The notes: generated by a model from the letters alone, not told the origin. A DNA stretch of 53,938 nucleotides from Roseburia sp. (GCA_023664725.1 JAMPFA010000001.1:332492-386429), one strand, 5' to 3'. Shown: positions 7,784 through 16,865, counted from the first letter of the stretch. Numbers and translations are program-made.

Positions 7784-8593
7784 ATGACAGACAGTGAATT
7801 TTCAAGAATTGCGGACTTTGCGGCGGAGCGGTACGGAATTAACCTGCAGCAGAAAAAGACTCTTGTAGAAAAGAAGATGGACAATTACCTGGAGCGGAAA
7901 GGATATAAGAGCTATGATGAGTATATGAACATAGTGGAGTATGAGATGCTTGGCACGGAGGAGCAGAATTTCATCGACAGGATCACTACAAATCATACGT
8001 ATTTCTTAAGGGAGCCGGAGCAGTTTTATTACCTGAGAGATGTGATCTTTCCGGAGCTTAAGGAGAGAGAAAACGCCACAAAAAACTTAAAAATATGGAG
8101 TGCAGGGGCCTCTACAGGGGAGGAACCCTACACCATAGCCATGTTGATCAAAGAGTTTCTGGGAGATGAATATGAGGAGTGGGATACGGGGCTTATGGCA
8201 ACAGATTTGTCCAGAAAGGCGCTTGAAAAGGCGGTGAAGGGAGTTTACAAAAGGCAGCTGCTTGACAGTCTGCCAAAGCACTGGCTCAAGGACTACTTTT
8301 TAAAAATCAATGAGAAACAATATGAGGTAAAGCAGGATATCCGCAAAAACGTGATTTTCCGGCAGTTTAATCTCATCAATCCATTTCCCTTTAAAAATAA
8401 GCTTCATGTGATTTTTCTTCGAAATGTTATGATGTATCTGGAGGATGAGGTTAACCGGGATTTGATTGCGCGTATCCGGGGCTTTTTGGAGCCGGGAGGT
8501 TATTTGATCCTGGGAATGACAGAGTCTATTGATGCAGGTGCGGCAAAGTTGGAATATGCAGGGTCTTCCATATACCGGAGGCCTGTGGCTTAA
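7784..8593 (+). CDS. CheR-type protein-glutamate O-methyltransferase
   Basis: 269 residues of usual CheR length. The N-terminal helical domain is residues ~1-75, with TTNHTYFLREPEQF. The SAM-binding core follows with WSAGASTGEEPYTIAM, then ATDLSRKALEKA, RQFNLINPFPFKN, and the C-terminal FLRNVMMYL and GYLILGMTESI. It methylates glutamates of chemoreceptor-like proteins using S-adenosylmethionine. No cheB, cheA or cheW is near, and the gene sits between two kinase/regulator pairs 12 bases after the first. The substrate may be a kinase or a receptor elsewhere, for example the one at 40669. Confidence 0.9.
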   Translation: MTDSEFSRIADFAAERYGINLQQKKTLVEKKMDNYLERKGYKSYDEYMNIVEYEMLGTEEQNFIDRITTNHTYFLREPEQFYYLRDVIFPELKERENATKNLKIWSAGASTGEEPYTIAMLIKEFLGDEYEEWDTGLMATDLSRKALEKAVKGVYKRQLLDSLPKHWLKDYFLKINEKQYEVKQDIRKNVIFRQFNLINPFPFKNKLHVIFLRNVMMYLEDEVNRDLIARIRGFLEPGGYLILGMTESIDAGAAKLEYAGSSIYRRPVA

Positions 8594-8618
8594 AAGAGAG
8601 AGGAAGAGGGGTACGGCA

Positions 8619-10058
8619 ATGGAGAGAGACAATATCGATTTTGGAATTATAGAAGAGACATTTGAGATTGTGATTGCCTTTGACCTGGATGGAAAAATTT
8701 TGTTTGGCAATAAGTCTGCCAGGGAAAAGCTGGATTACAGTGAGACGGAGCTGAAAGCCTGCAATATGACAGAGATTTTCTGGCAGGAGTTTCAGGTGGA
8801 GAACCAGCAGTTTGCGCCTTTTGACGCAGAGAAGCTGACAGAGAAACAGGAGACGGTGATGTATCGGAAAAACAGCTCCTGTTTTCCGGTGTCCCTGCGG
8901 TTTTATTTTACAGAGGATAAGACAGGTTATCTCTTTGCGGAGGATCTGACCTGGAACAAGGACATGGATGTGCGGCTTCGGAAGTTAAAAGAGGCGGAGG
9001 ATATGAACAGAAGGCTTAGAAATGAGTTTACTGCCAATGTGACGCATGAGCTTCGGACACCGGTAAACGGCATCCGGGGCCATGTGACCACTCTGTTGGA
9101 GGGAATCCAGGACGAAGCCCAGAGGAAAACACTTGATATCATCCTTTACTGCTGTGACAATATGTCTTCCATTATCAATAATATCCTGGATTTTTCAAAG
9201 ATGGAGTCGGGAAAGTTTGCGCTGAACGAGGAGGAGTTTGATTTTTACAAGCTGATCGATCAGGTGCTTGCCACCCACATGACAGAGATAAACAAAAAAG
9301 AGTTAAAGTTCAGCGTGTATGTGGATGAGAGCATTCCTCAGTTTATTATCGGGGACGGTCTTCGGATCGGCCAGATCCTAAATAACCTTTTGTCCAATGC
9401 AGTGAAATTTACATTGATGGGGCAGATCAGCGTGGATATCAGCAAAACAATGCAGGTGAATGATGAGATTGAGCTGTTTTTCATGGTGAAAGATACCGGT
9501 ATTGGAATCTCCAAAGAACAGCAGGATTCCCTTTTTGAGAGCTTTAACCAGGCGGATGCCTCCATCACCAGACGCTTTGGAGGGACGGGGCTTGGGCTTT
9601 CCATCACAAAACAGTTGGTGGAGATGATGAACGGCACTGTCCATGTGAAGAGCGAAAAGGGAAAGGGAAGTGCGTTCTCCTTTAATATCAGGTTGCATAC
9701 AAGCCAGAATGTAAACGAGAGCCAGGATTTAAAGGAGGCTTTTGCAAAGTGGAACAATCTGACGGGAGATATGGAGGAGGATGACTCGGAAGACTTTATG
9801 GAGTTTGGTTCCCAGGACAATCTGGCAGAGTTTGAGAAGAGAATGGAAAAACTGATTCTCTCCATTGAGCTGGGTTCCTGGGAGAAAGCGGAGACTCTGG
9901 CGGAGAGTATAAAAGTACTTGTGCAGAACGGCGGAAAAGAGTTTAAGAACCCGATTCTCCGCATGGAGATGGCGGTGCGAAAAGAGAACTACGAGAAGAG
10001 CATGGAGGCATGTGAGAAGATAAAGACGGCGATGAAGGAGAAGCTGGAGCAAGAATGA
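8619..10058 (+). CDS. PAS-type sensor histidine kinase 2 (paralogue of kinase 1)
   Basis: 479 residues from the ATG at 8619. AGAGAGGAAGAGGGG just upstream fixes this start; an upstream in-frame ATG at 8529 lies inside cheR. The layout equals kinase 1: PAS-like sensor (AFDLDGKILFGNKSA), coiled coil, HisKA with His143 in NVTHELRTP, HATPase (NNLLSNAVKF, DTGIGI, GGTGLGL) and the same ~90-residue helical tail (VRKENYEKSMEAC). A linker rich in acidic residues (GDMEEDDSEDF) separates the ATPase and tail. The two kinases clearly arose by duplication; the sensor parts have diverged most. Confidence 0.88.
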   Translation: MERDNIDFGIIEETFEIVIAFDLDGKILFGNKSAREKLDYSETELKACNMTEIFWQEFQVENQQFAPFDAEKLTEKQETVMYRKNSSCFPVSLRFYFTEDKTGYLFAEDLTWNKDMDVRLRKLKEAEDMNRRLRNEFTANVTHELRTPVNGIRGHVTTLLEGIQDEAQRKTLDIILYCCDNMSSIINNILDFSKMESGKFALNEEEFDFYKLIDQVLATHMTEINKKELKFSVYVDESIPQFIIGDGLRIGQILNNLLSNAVKFTLMGQISVDISKTMQVNDEIELFFMVKDTGIGISKEQQDSLFESFNQADASITRRFGGTGLGLSITKQLVEMMNGTVHVKSEKGKGSAFSFNIRLHTSQNVNESQDLKEAFAKWNNLTGDMEEDDSEDFMEFGSQDNLAEFEKRMEKLILSIELGSWEKAETLAESIKVLVQNGGKEFKNPILRMEMAVRKENYEKSMEACEKIKTAMKEKLEQE

Positions 10059-10071
10059 AAAGAGGTGTTTT

Positions 10072-11154
10072 ATGGTGGACGGAGGAATGAAAAAGGAAAA
10101 GCAGCCCAAGATACTCATTGTGGATGACATTACCATGAATGTGGAAATCCTGCAGGAAATTCTGAAATCACAGGGATATGAGACGCTGTGCGCCTTGAGT
10201 GTGCAGGAGGCTCTTGACATTATGAAAGAAAATATGCCTCAGTTGATCCTCACAGATTTTTCCATGCCCGGAATGAATGGGCTGGATTTCTGCAGATTGT
10301 TAAAGAGCAATCCCATGACCAGGGATATCCCCCTTATTTTTGCAACAGTGGCAGATTCCAGTGACGACAAAAAGAAGGCCTTTGAGGCGGGGGTAGTGGA
10401 CTTTATCCGCAAACCCTTTGAACCTATCGAAGTCATAATGAGTGTAAAAAACCAGATGAGCAGCTACCATGCCAGGCAGGAGATGGAAGACTACAACCGG
10501 ATGATGCACAAGATGGTCACAGAGCAGAAAAAGCAGATGGAAAAGGAGCAGGAGAAGGTTCTCTTAGCCCTTCAGACTGTGGCGGAAAAAAGGAATGCCC
10601 ACGAGGGGAGCCATCTTCGCAACGTAGGGTACAACAGCCGGCTTTTGGCCCAGTGCTTACAGCTTGTGCCGAAATACGAAAAGATGGTAAACAACGTTTT
10701 TATCGAAACCATCGGGGTGTCGGCAAGGCTTCACGATATTGGAAATATCCTGATGCCCGATGAGACGTTTCTGGACGAGTACCGCTCCAAGACGGAGCAG
10801 AAAAATGCCTTTGTCCGGCTCCACACGGAGGAGGGAGCCAGACTCTTGGAGGAGCTCGGGGCCAATGAGGGCAACCGGTTTTTGGATATGGCGGTTTTGA
10901 TCTGCCGTTACCACCATGCAAAATGGGACGGAAGCGGATATCCGGTAAACCTGGCGGGGGAGGATATTCCTCTTGCGGCAAGGATTACGGCGGTGGCAAA
11001 TGACTTTGATGCGCTGCTTCGGGCAAGGTACAAAAGCGAACCCCTCTCTTTGGAGGAGAGTGTCGGCATTATGAATGAGAGAAGCGGGAAGGCTTACGAT
11101 GCCCGGATTATCGAAGTGTTCAACAAAGTGGTAAAGCAAATGCGCACGGACTGA
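10072..11154 (+). CDS. Response regulator with degenerate HD-GYP domain
   Basis: 360 residues, a paralogue of the regulator at 6698. The receiver (~12-128) has VDD and acceptor Asp62 in LTDFSMPG. The HD domain keeps HDIGN, YHHAKWDGSGYP and AARI, but HDxGK is HDIGN, HHE is HHA and the AD of VAD is replaced in VANDFD. These changes affect conserved HD-GYP positions, including one normally acidic metal-site residue. It may therefore bind the nucleotide or partner proteins without hydrolysing. AGAGGTG lies six bases before the ATG; an alternative ATG is at 10087. Confidence 0.85.
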   Translation: MVDGGMKKEKQPKILIVDDITMNVEILQEILKSQGYETLCALSVQEALDIMKENMPQLILTDFSMPGMNGLDFCRLLKSNPMTRDIPLIFATVADSSDDKKKAFEAGVVDFIRKPFEPIEVIMSVKNQMSSYHARQEMEDYNRMMHKMVTEQKKQMEKEQEKVLLALQTVAEKRNAHEGSHLRNVGYNSRLLAQCLQLVPKYEKMVNNVFIETIGVSARLHDIGNILMPDETFLDEYRSKTEQKNAFVRLHTEEGARLLEELGANEGNRFLDMAVLICRYHHAKWDGSGYPVNLAGEDIPLAARITAVANDFDALLRARYKSEPLSLEESVGIMNERSGKAYDARIIEVFNKVVKQMRTD

Positions 11155-11184
11155 TAAAATCGGGACAGGAAAGGAGCAGGGAAA

Positions 11185-11577
11185 ATGAGAATTTTAATAG
11201 CGGAGGACGATTTTGCCAGCCGGAAGTTTATGGATAAGTATCTGTCGCAGTATGGAGACTGCGATGCCACGGTGGATGGGGAGGAGGCGGTAAGCGCCTA
11301 CATAATGGCTTTAGAGGACGAGGAGCCCTACGATCTGGTGTGCCTGGATGTTATGATGCCTGTAATGAACGGATACCAGGTGTTGGAGGAAATCCGGAAA
11401 GACGAAGCCGGGCGGGGGGTTTCCAAGGAAGACCGGGTAAAGATTATTATGACGACTGCCCTGAGCGGAGAGCGGATGGTGGATAAGGCACAAAAGCTGG
11501 AATGTGAGGGATTTGCAGGGAAACCCATCAATGTGGATGAGTTTGACGGGATATTAAGAAATCTGGAGTTGATCTAA
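11185..11577 (+). CDS. Stand-alone receiver domain (CheY-like)
   Basis: 130 residues forming only a receiver domain: acidic pocket EDD at 7-9, acceptor Asp55 in CLDVMMPVMNGY, T in MTTALSG and the conserved K in AGKPI. There is no output domain. Next to a stand-alone Hpt protein (11628) it is suited to a phosphorelay in which phosphate passes from receiver to Hpt to another receiver. It lies 30 bases after the preceding regulator with a good GGAGCAGGG site. It could also act as a phosphate sink for the two kinases. Confidence 0.85.
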   Translation: MRILIAEDDFASRKFMDKYLSQYGDCDATVDGEEAVSAYIMALEDEEPYDLVCLDVMMPVMNGYQVLEEIRKDEAGRGVSKEDRVKIIMTTALSGERMVDKAQKLECEGFAGKPINVDEFDGILRNLELI

Positions 11578-11627
11578 ATTATAAGTATGCTTTGGAATAT
11601 AACTGTTGTGTGAAAGGAGAATTTAAA

Positions 11628-11987
11628 ATGGATGAGAGTAAAAAGAAAGAGTTAGTGGATGCAGGAGTAAATGTAGATGCGGCTTTGGAGCGTTTTATGG
11701 GAAATGATAAGTTATTGATGCGTTTTCTTTTGAAATTTGCCCAGGACACCAATTATACCCGGCTTTTAGACGCTATGGAGAAGGAAGACTACAAGGACGC
11801 CTTTGAGGCGGCTCATGCCTTAAAAGGTTTGAGCGGCAATCTCTCTATGGATGATTTGTATAAGGCGGCAGACAGAACTACGGAGTGCCTGCGGCATGAA
11901 AAGCATGAGGAGGCAAAGGCGTGTATGCCGGAGCTTCAGAAGGAATATGAGAGAGTGAGTAAAGTTGTGGGTACCTTGGAGGGGTAA
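11628..11987 (+). CDS. Stand-alone Hpt phosphotransfer protein
   Basis: 119 residues from the ATG at 11628, chosen because GAAAGGAGA precedes it. A helical Hpt domain carries the phospho-accepting His63 in AAHALKGLSGNL, the classic Hpt signature (HxLKG, followed by small residues). It should relay phosphate between the receivers encoded just upstream. It is the last signalling gene of the cluster, and the HisA-like gene follows after 36 bases without a terminator, so transcription may continue into the glnA/dap region. Confidence 0.85.
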   Translation: MDESKKKELVDAGVNVDAALERFMGNDKLLMRFLLKFAQDTNYTRLLDAMEKEDYKDAFEAAHALKGLSGNLSMDDLYKAADRTTECLRHEKHEEAKACMPELQKEYERVSKVVGTLEG

Positions 11988-12023
11988 TGTGCAAGAAAAG
12001 CAGGAGCCTGGGAGGTAGGTTAA

Positions 12024-12812
12024 GTGGAATTTCGTCCGTGCATTGACATTCACAATGGCAGAGTAAAACAGATTGTGGGAAGCAGTTTGAGGGATCAGGG
12101 AGATCTGGCAAGAGAGAATTTTGTCTCGGAGCGGGACAGTGCTTATTACGCCGGGGTATACAGGGAGGATGGCATTAAGGGCGGTCATATTATCCTTTTG
12201 AATTCCCGTGACAGCCAGTACTATTCTGACACCAGAAAGCAGGCGCTTTTGGCTCTTCACACCTATCCCGGCGGTTTTCAGATCGGCGGCGGTATCACGG
12301 CAGAAAATGCGGCTGATTTTTTAATGGAGGGGGCAAGCCATGTGGTGGTGACTTCCTATGTTTTTTCCGGGGGGAAGGTGAATTACAGAAATCTGAAAAG
12401 GCTGGTTTCTGAAGTGGGCAGGGAACATCTTGTCCTGGATTTAAGCTGTCGGAAAAAGGATGGAGATTACTATATTGTCACAGACCGATGGCAGAAATTT
12501 ACAGATGAAAAGGTGACGGAGAAGCTTTTGGATGCGCTTATGCGTTATGCGGATGAATTTTTGGTCCATGCGGTGGATGTGGAAGGAAAAGTGTCAGGCA
12601 TTGAAGAGGAACTGGCTAAGATGCTTGGAAATTGGGGGAAGATACCGGTCACTTACGCTGGAGGAGTGGGCAGTTTTTCAGACTTGGAGGCCTTGTATCA
12701 GGCAGGGCAGGGCAGGCTGAATGTCACTGTGGGCAGCGCTCTGGATCTGTTTGGGGGCGGCATGAAGTACAGAGATATCCTGCAGTTTGTCAGAAGACAG
12801 GAAAGTATGTAG
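12024..12812 (+). CDS. hisA: Phosphoribosylformimino-AICAR-ribotide isomerase, eukaryotic HIS6 type
   Basis: 262 residues from a GTG at 12024 behind GGAGG (12011-12015). CIDIHNGRVKQIVGSSL, NFVSERDSAYYA, QIGGGIT, DLSCRKKDGDYYIV, LVHAVDVEGK and VTYAGGVGS follow the order and wording of yeast His6 more closely than bacterial HisA, including the DLSCR and WQ segments. The enzyme is a TIM barrel that isomerises ProFAR to PRFAR in histidine synthesis. No other his gene is in the window; the neighbour is glnA. PRFAR next receives glutamine nitrogen, so the pairing with glutamine synthetase may be meaningful. Confidence 0.85.
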   Translation: MEFRPCIDIHNGRVKQIVGSSLRDQGDLARENFVSERDSAYYAGVYREDGIKGGHIILLNSRDSQYYSDTRKQALLALHTYPGGFQIGGGITAENAADFLMEGASHVVVTSYVFSGGKVNYRNLKRLVSEVGREHLVLDLSCRKKDGDYYIVTDRWQKFTDEKVTEKLLDALMRYADEFLVHAVDVEGKVSGIEEELAKMLGNWGKIPVTYAGGVGSFSDLEALYQAGQGRLNVTVGSALDLFGGGMKYRDILQFVRRQESM

Positions 12813-12830
12813 GCGAGAGGAGCAGAAAAA

Positions 12831-14162
12831 ATGGGCAAGTATACGAAACAGGACATTATCCGTATGGTGGAAGAGGAGGATGTGGAGTTTATCCGCTTAC
12901 AGTTTACGGATACATTTGGCACACTGAAAAATATAGCCATCACATCCAGCCAGCTGGAGAAAGCATTGAATCATCAGTGCATGTTTGACGCTTCTTATAT
13001 CGAAGGTTTTGTGCGGATGGAGGAGTCTGATATGTACCTGCATCCTGACCTGGATACTTTTGTGACCTTTCCCTGGCGTCCCCAGCAGGGAAAGGTGGCA
13101 AGGATTATCTGTGACATCTTCCGGCCGGATGGAACGCCCTTTGAGGGGGACGGACGCCAGGTTTTAAAAAATGTGATCGATGAGGCCATGAAACAGGGAT
13201 ATCGCTTTGATGTGGGACCGGAGTGTGAATTTTTCCTGTTTCACACTGACGAGGAGGGACAGCCTACCACCATCACCCATGAGAAGGCGGGGTATTTTGA
13301 TCTGGGTCCCATTGACCTTGGAGAAAATGCAAGGCGTGATATGGTGCTGACTTTGGAGGATATGGGGTATGAGATTGAGTCCTCCCACCATGAGGTGGCT
13401 CCCGCCCAGCATGAAATTGATTTTAAATACGACGAGGCCTTAAAGACGGCGGATAACATTATGACATTTAAGCTGGCGGTAAAGACAATCGCCAAGCGTC
13501 ACGGCATGTTTGCCAGTTTTATGCCAAAGCCAAAGTACGGCATGAATGGCTCTGGCATGCATATCAATATGTCTCTCGCCAAAGACGGGAAAAATATCTT
13601 TGATGACCCCGAAGGAAAATTAGGGTTAAGCCAGCAGGCATACTATTTTATCGGGGGAATTATGAGGCACATCAAGGGCATGGCTCTCATTACAAATCCC
13701 ATTGTCAATTCCTACAAGCGTCTGGTGCCCGGTTTTGAGGCCCCCATTCACATTGCCTGGTCAACAGGCAACCGGACTTCATTGATCCGGATACCTCACT
13801 CCAGGGGGAGTGCCACAAGGATCGAACTGCGTTGCCCCGACCCCTCTGCAAATCCTTACCTGGTGCTGGCTGTGTGCCTTGCCGCCGGTATGGACGGCAT
13901 CCAAAATAAAATTATGCCGCCGGCGGAGGTGACGGGAAATGTGTTTGGCATGCCCGGCAGGGAAAAAGGGGAGCTGGGAGTGGATGTATTGCCTGCAGAC
14001 CTGGGGGAGGCAATCGAGTATTTTAAGCAGGAGAGCTTTATTAAGGATGTGCTTGGAAAACATATCAGTGAAAAATTTATTGAGGAAAAAGAGGCAGAGT
14101 GGGAGCAGTATCAAGCGCAGGTTTCTCAGTGGGAAATTGATAAATATCTGTACAAAATCTGA
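12831..14162 (+). CDS. glnA: Glutamine synthetase, type I
   Basis: 443 residues, the length of the compact GSI-alpha enzymes of Firmicutes. Visible motifs are the latch and N-domain FIRLQFTDTFGTLKN, metal site VGPECEFFLF, ASFMPKPKYGMNGSGMHINMS, ATP/glutamate site NRTSLIRIPHSRG and CPDPSANPYL. The adenylylation-loop Tyr of GSI-beta enzymes is not evident, as expected for this group. It makes glutamine from glutamate and ammonia using ATP. It lies 18 bases after hisA and 15 bases before an ANTAR regulator, so it is co-transcribed with both. Confidence 0.93.
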   Translation: MGKYTKQDIIRMVEEEDVEFIRLQFTDTFGTLKNIAITSSQLEKALNHQCMFDASYIEGFVRMEESDMYLHPDLDTFVTFPWRPQQGKVARIICDIFRPDGTPFEGDGRQVLKNVIDEAMKQGYRFDVGPECEFFLFHTDEEGQPTTITHEKAGYFDLGPIDLGENARRDMVLTLEDMGYEIESSHHEVAPAQHEIDFKYDEALKTADNIMTFKLAVKTIAKRHGMFASFMPKPKYGMNGSGMHINMSLAKDGKNIFDDPEGKLGLSQQAYYFIGGIMRHIKGMALITNPIVNSYKRLVPGFEAPIHIAWSTGNRTSLIRIPHSRGSATRIELRCPDPSANPYLVLAVCLAAGMDGIQNKIMPPAEVTGNVFGMPGREKGELGVDVLPADLGEAIEYFKQESFIKDVLGKHISEKFIEEKEAEWEQYQAQVSQWEIDKYLYKI

Positions 14163-14177
14163 TATGGGTAGAAGAGC

Positions 14178-14723
14178 ATGAATGTTATTATCGTATTTCC
14201 AAAGCTGGAAAATGGAAAAAATATCAGGCGTATTCTTCTGCAGAGCGGCTTTGACGTAAAGGCTGTCTGCACCACCGGAGCCCAGGCACTGCAAAGTATA
14301 CAGGAACTTTCCAGTGGAATTGTGGTGTGCACGTATCGTTTTGCGGATATGATGTATGAGGAATTACATGAGTATTTACCGCCGGGGTTTGAAATGCTTC
14401 TGGTGGCTTCCGCCGATGTCTGTGATGGCAGAGAAAGGCAGGATATCGTCTGTTTAAAGATGCCTTTAAAAATCCATGAGCTGGTGCAGACCATGGAGAT
14501 GATGGCGGGGGAGCTGTCCCGCAGAAATAGAAGGCGGAGGAAGATCCCAAAGAAAAGGTCGAAAGAGGAGGAGGCGCTGCTCCGGGAGGCGAAGGAGCTT
14601 TTGATGGAGAGAAACCAGATGACAGAAGAGCAGGCCCACCGCTACATACAAAAGCGGAGTATGGATAACGGGACGGGGATGGTGGAGACGGCGGAGATGA
14701 TACTTAGTTTGATGAATGGGTGA
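14178..14723 (+). CDS. ANTAR-domain RNA-binding regulator with a pseudo-receiver
   Basis: 181 residues. The C-terminal ~60 residues (EEALLREAKELLMERNQMT, then EEQAHRYIQKRSMD) form an ANTAR domain, which binds paired-hairpin RNA and prevents transcription termination. The N-terminal ~115 residues have receiver-like topology, but the acidic pair after strand 1 (IIVFPKLEN) and the acceptor Asp after strand 3 (VVCTYRFAD) are absent, so phosphorylation is unlikely. A basic linker (RRNRRRRK) joins the parts. Such proteins beside glnA are usually nitrogen regulators of the NasT/AmiR kind. No dual hairpin leader is obvious in the short glnA spacer. Confidence 0.85.
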   Translation: MNVIIVFPKLENGKNIRRILLQSGFDVKAVCTTGAQALQSIQELSSGIVVCTYRFADMMYEELHEYLPPGFEMLLVASADVCDGRERQDIVCLKMPLKIHELVQTMEMMAGELSRRNRRRRKIPKKRSKEEEALLREAKELLMERNQMTEEQAHRYIQKRSMDNGTGMVETAEMILSLMNG

Positions 14724-14734
14724 GGAGGCAGAGT

Positions 14735-15571
14735 ATGAAGTTTACGAAAATGCAGGGAATTGGGAATGACTATGTTTATGTGGACTGTTTCAGGGAAAAA
14801 GTAGACAATGCCTCAGAGGCGGCGATCAGAGTCAGTGACCGTCATTTTGGGATTGGTTCCGACGGGCTGATTTTGATCAAGCCGTCTAAGAAGGCTGATT
14901 TTGAGATGGAGATGTACAATGCGGACGGTTCCCTGGGAGGAATGTGCGGGAACGGGATCCGCTGTGTGGCAAAATATGTGTACGATAAAGGGCTTACGGA
15001 GAAAACGGACATAACGGTGGAGGCCGGTGGAAGTGTGAAGTATCTGAAGCTTACGGTGGAAAACGGGGAAGTTTCCCAGGTGAAAGTGAATATGGGAAAG
15101 CCGGAGCTTAACGCCAAAATGATTCCCGTTAAAACCGACGGGGAGCAGTGGATCAACGAGCCTTTAAAGGTGGGGGAAGATACATACAATGCCACTTGTG
15201 TTTCCATGGGAAATCCCCACTGTGTCACTTTTTGGGAGGAGGATGTCAGGGGACTAAAACTGCAGGAAATCGGGCCGGATTTTGAGAACCATGCACGTTT
15301 TCCACAGCGGGTGAACACGGAATTTATCAATGTCTTAGACCGCAAAAATCTTCGGATGCGGGTGTGGGAGAGAGGTTCCGGGGAGACACTTGCCTGCGGT
15401 ACGGGGGCATGTGCCGCCGGGGTGGCAGCTATGTTAAACGGGTATACGGAGGATGAAGTCACCGTTCATCTGTTGGGCGGGGATTTAAAGATCCAGTGGG
15501 ACAGGGAGGAAAACCTGGTGTATATGACAGGGCCTGCCGCCATTGTGTTTGAGGGAGAAATTGAGTTGTAA
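14735..15571 (+). CDS. dapF: Diaminopimelate epimerase
   Basis: 278 residues from the ATG at 14735, with GAGGAGG at 14722-14728. The two catalytic cysteines are seen in MCGNGIRC and ETLACGTGAC. KMQGIGNDYVYVDCF and HFGIGSDG are family signatures. It converts LL-diaminopimelate to the meso form used for peptidoglycan and for lysine, in the cytoplasm. It is directly followed by dapL, which supplies its substrate. A GTG at 14720 overlapping the previous stop is a less likely start. Confidence 0.95.
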   Translation: MKFTKMQGIGNDYVYVDCFREKVDNASEAAIRVSDRHFGIGSDGLILIKPSKKADFEMEMYNADGSLGGMCGNGIRCVAKYVYDKGLTEKTDITVEAGGSVKYLKLTVENGEVSQVKVNMGKPELNAKMIPVKTDGEQWINEPLKVGEDTYNATCVSMGNPHCVTFWEEDVRGLKLQEIGPDFENHARFPQRVNTEFINVLDRKNLRMRVWERGSGETLACGTGACAAGVAAMLNGYTEDEVTVHLLGGDLKIQWDREENLVYMTGPAAIVFEGEIEL

Positions 15572-15610
15572 TCTGACAGAAAAAAATTCACAGGACAAGG
15601 AGAGAAAATT

Positions 15611-16825
15611 ATGTTTCAAATAAATGAAAATTACCAGAAGCTGCCGGGAAGTTATCTATTCAGCACCATTGCAAAGAAGGTCAGTGCCTTTACCGAGGCC
15701 AACCCGGACAAAAATATTATACGTCTTGGAATCGGGGACGTGACACAGCCTTTGGCGCCTGCCATTATCAGCGCATTGCACAAAGCGGTGGATGAGATGG
15801 GAGCGGCAGAGACGTTTCAGGGCTATGCCCCGGATTTAGGGTATGATTTTTTGCGGAAAGCCATTGTGGAAAATGATTATAAGGCGAGGAATTGCGATAT
15901 CTCAGAGGATGAGGTGTTTGTTTCCGACGGAGCAAAAAGCGATTCCGGCAATATCCAGGAGATTTTTGGACCGGACTGCAGGATCGCCGTGTGCGACCCG
16001 GTGTATCCCGTCTATGTGGACTCCAATGTTATGGCGGGGAGAACCGGCGTATATGACAAGGAATCGGAGACATGGAGCAATGTGATCTACATGCCCTGTA
16101 CGGCAGAAAATAATTTTGTGCCGGAGTTCCCGAAGGAGACGCCGGATATGATCTACCTCTGTCTGCCCAATAACCCCACAGGGACTACCATCACAAAGGC
16201 ACAGCTCTCGGAGTGGGTGGAGTATGCGAAAAAGGCGGGGGCTGTAATCATCTACGATGCCGCCTATGAAGCGTATATTTCGGAAAGTGATGTGGCACAC
16301 TCCATCTATGAGTGTGAAGGCGCAAGGGAGTGCGCCATCGAGATCCGCAGTTTTTCCAAAAATGCCGGATTTACGGGAGTGCGTCTGGGATTTACCGTTG
16401 TTCCAAAGGATTTGAAATGCAATGGTGTTTCCCTGCGGGATATGTGGGCGAGACGCCACGGGACAAAATTTAACGGTGCGCCCTACATTGTGCAGCGGGC
16501 AGGAGAAGCAGTTTACTCTGCGGAGGGAAAGGCACAGTTGAAAGAACAGGTGGCTTACTATATGAAAAATGCTTCCGCCATCAAGCAGGGGTTAAAGGAT
16601 GCGGGATACACAGTCTTTGGTGGTGTGAATGCCCCCTATATCTGGTTAAAAACCCCGGATAAGATGACTTCCTGGGAGTTTTTTGATTATCTTTTGGAAA
16701 ATGCCAATGTGGTTGGAACGCCAGGTTCCGGATTTGGGCCCAGCGGAGAAGGGTATTTCAGGCTGACGGCTTTTGGAAGTTATGAGAATACGGCGGCGGC
16801 GCTTAATCGAATAAAGAAGTTGTAG
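15611..16825 (+). CDS. dapL: LL-diaminopimelate aminotransferase
   Basis: 404 residues. A class I/II PLP aminotransferase with [41 protein letters not shown] and the PLP lysine in [15 protein letters not shown]. The DGAKSD and GDVTQPL wording is typical of DapL. It transfers the amino group of glutamate to tetrahydrodipicolinate in one step, bypassing succinylated or acetylated intermediates. GGAGAG precedes the ATG. dapA and dapB, which make its substrate, are about 6 kb downstream under separate, lysine-responsive control. Confidence 0.94.
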   Translation: MFQINENYQKLPGSYLFSTIAKKVSAFTEANPDKNIIRLGIGDVTQPLAPAIISALHKAVDEMGAAETFQGYAPDLGYDFLRKAIVENDYKARNCDISEDEVFVSDGAKSDSGNIQEIFGPDCRIAVCDPVYPVYVDSNVMAGRTGVYDKESETWSNVIYMPCTAENNFVPEFPKETPDMIYLCLPNNPTGTTITKAQLSEWVEYAKKAGAVIIYDAAYEAYISESDVAHSIYECEGARECAIEIRSFSKNAGFTGVRLGFTVVPKDLKCNGVSLRDMWARRHGTKFNGAPYIVQRAGEAVYSAEGKAQLKEQVAYYMKNASAIKQGLKDAGYTVFGGVNAPYIWLKTPDKMTSWEFFDYLLENANVVGTPGSGFGPSGEGYFRLTAFGSYENTAAALNRIKKL

Positions 16826-16865
16826 AAGATGTGAAGTATGCGTTAGTAATTTAATGGGGTGAATA

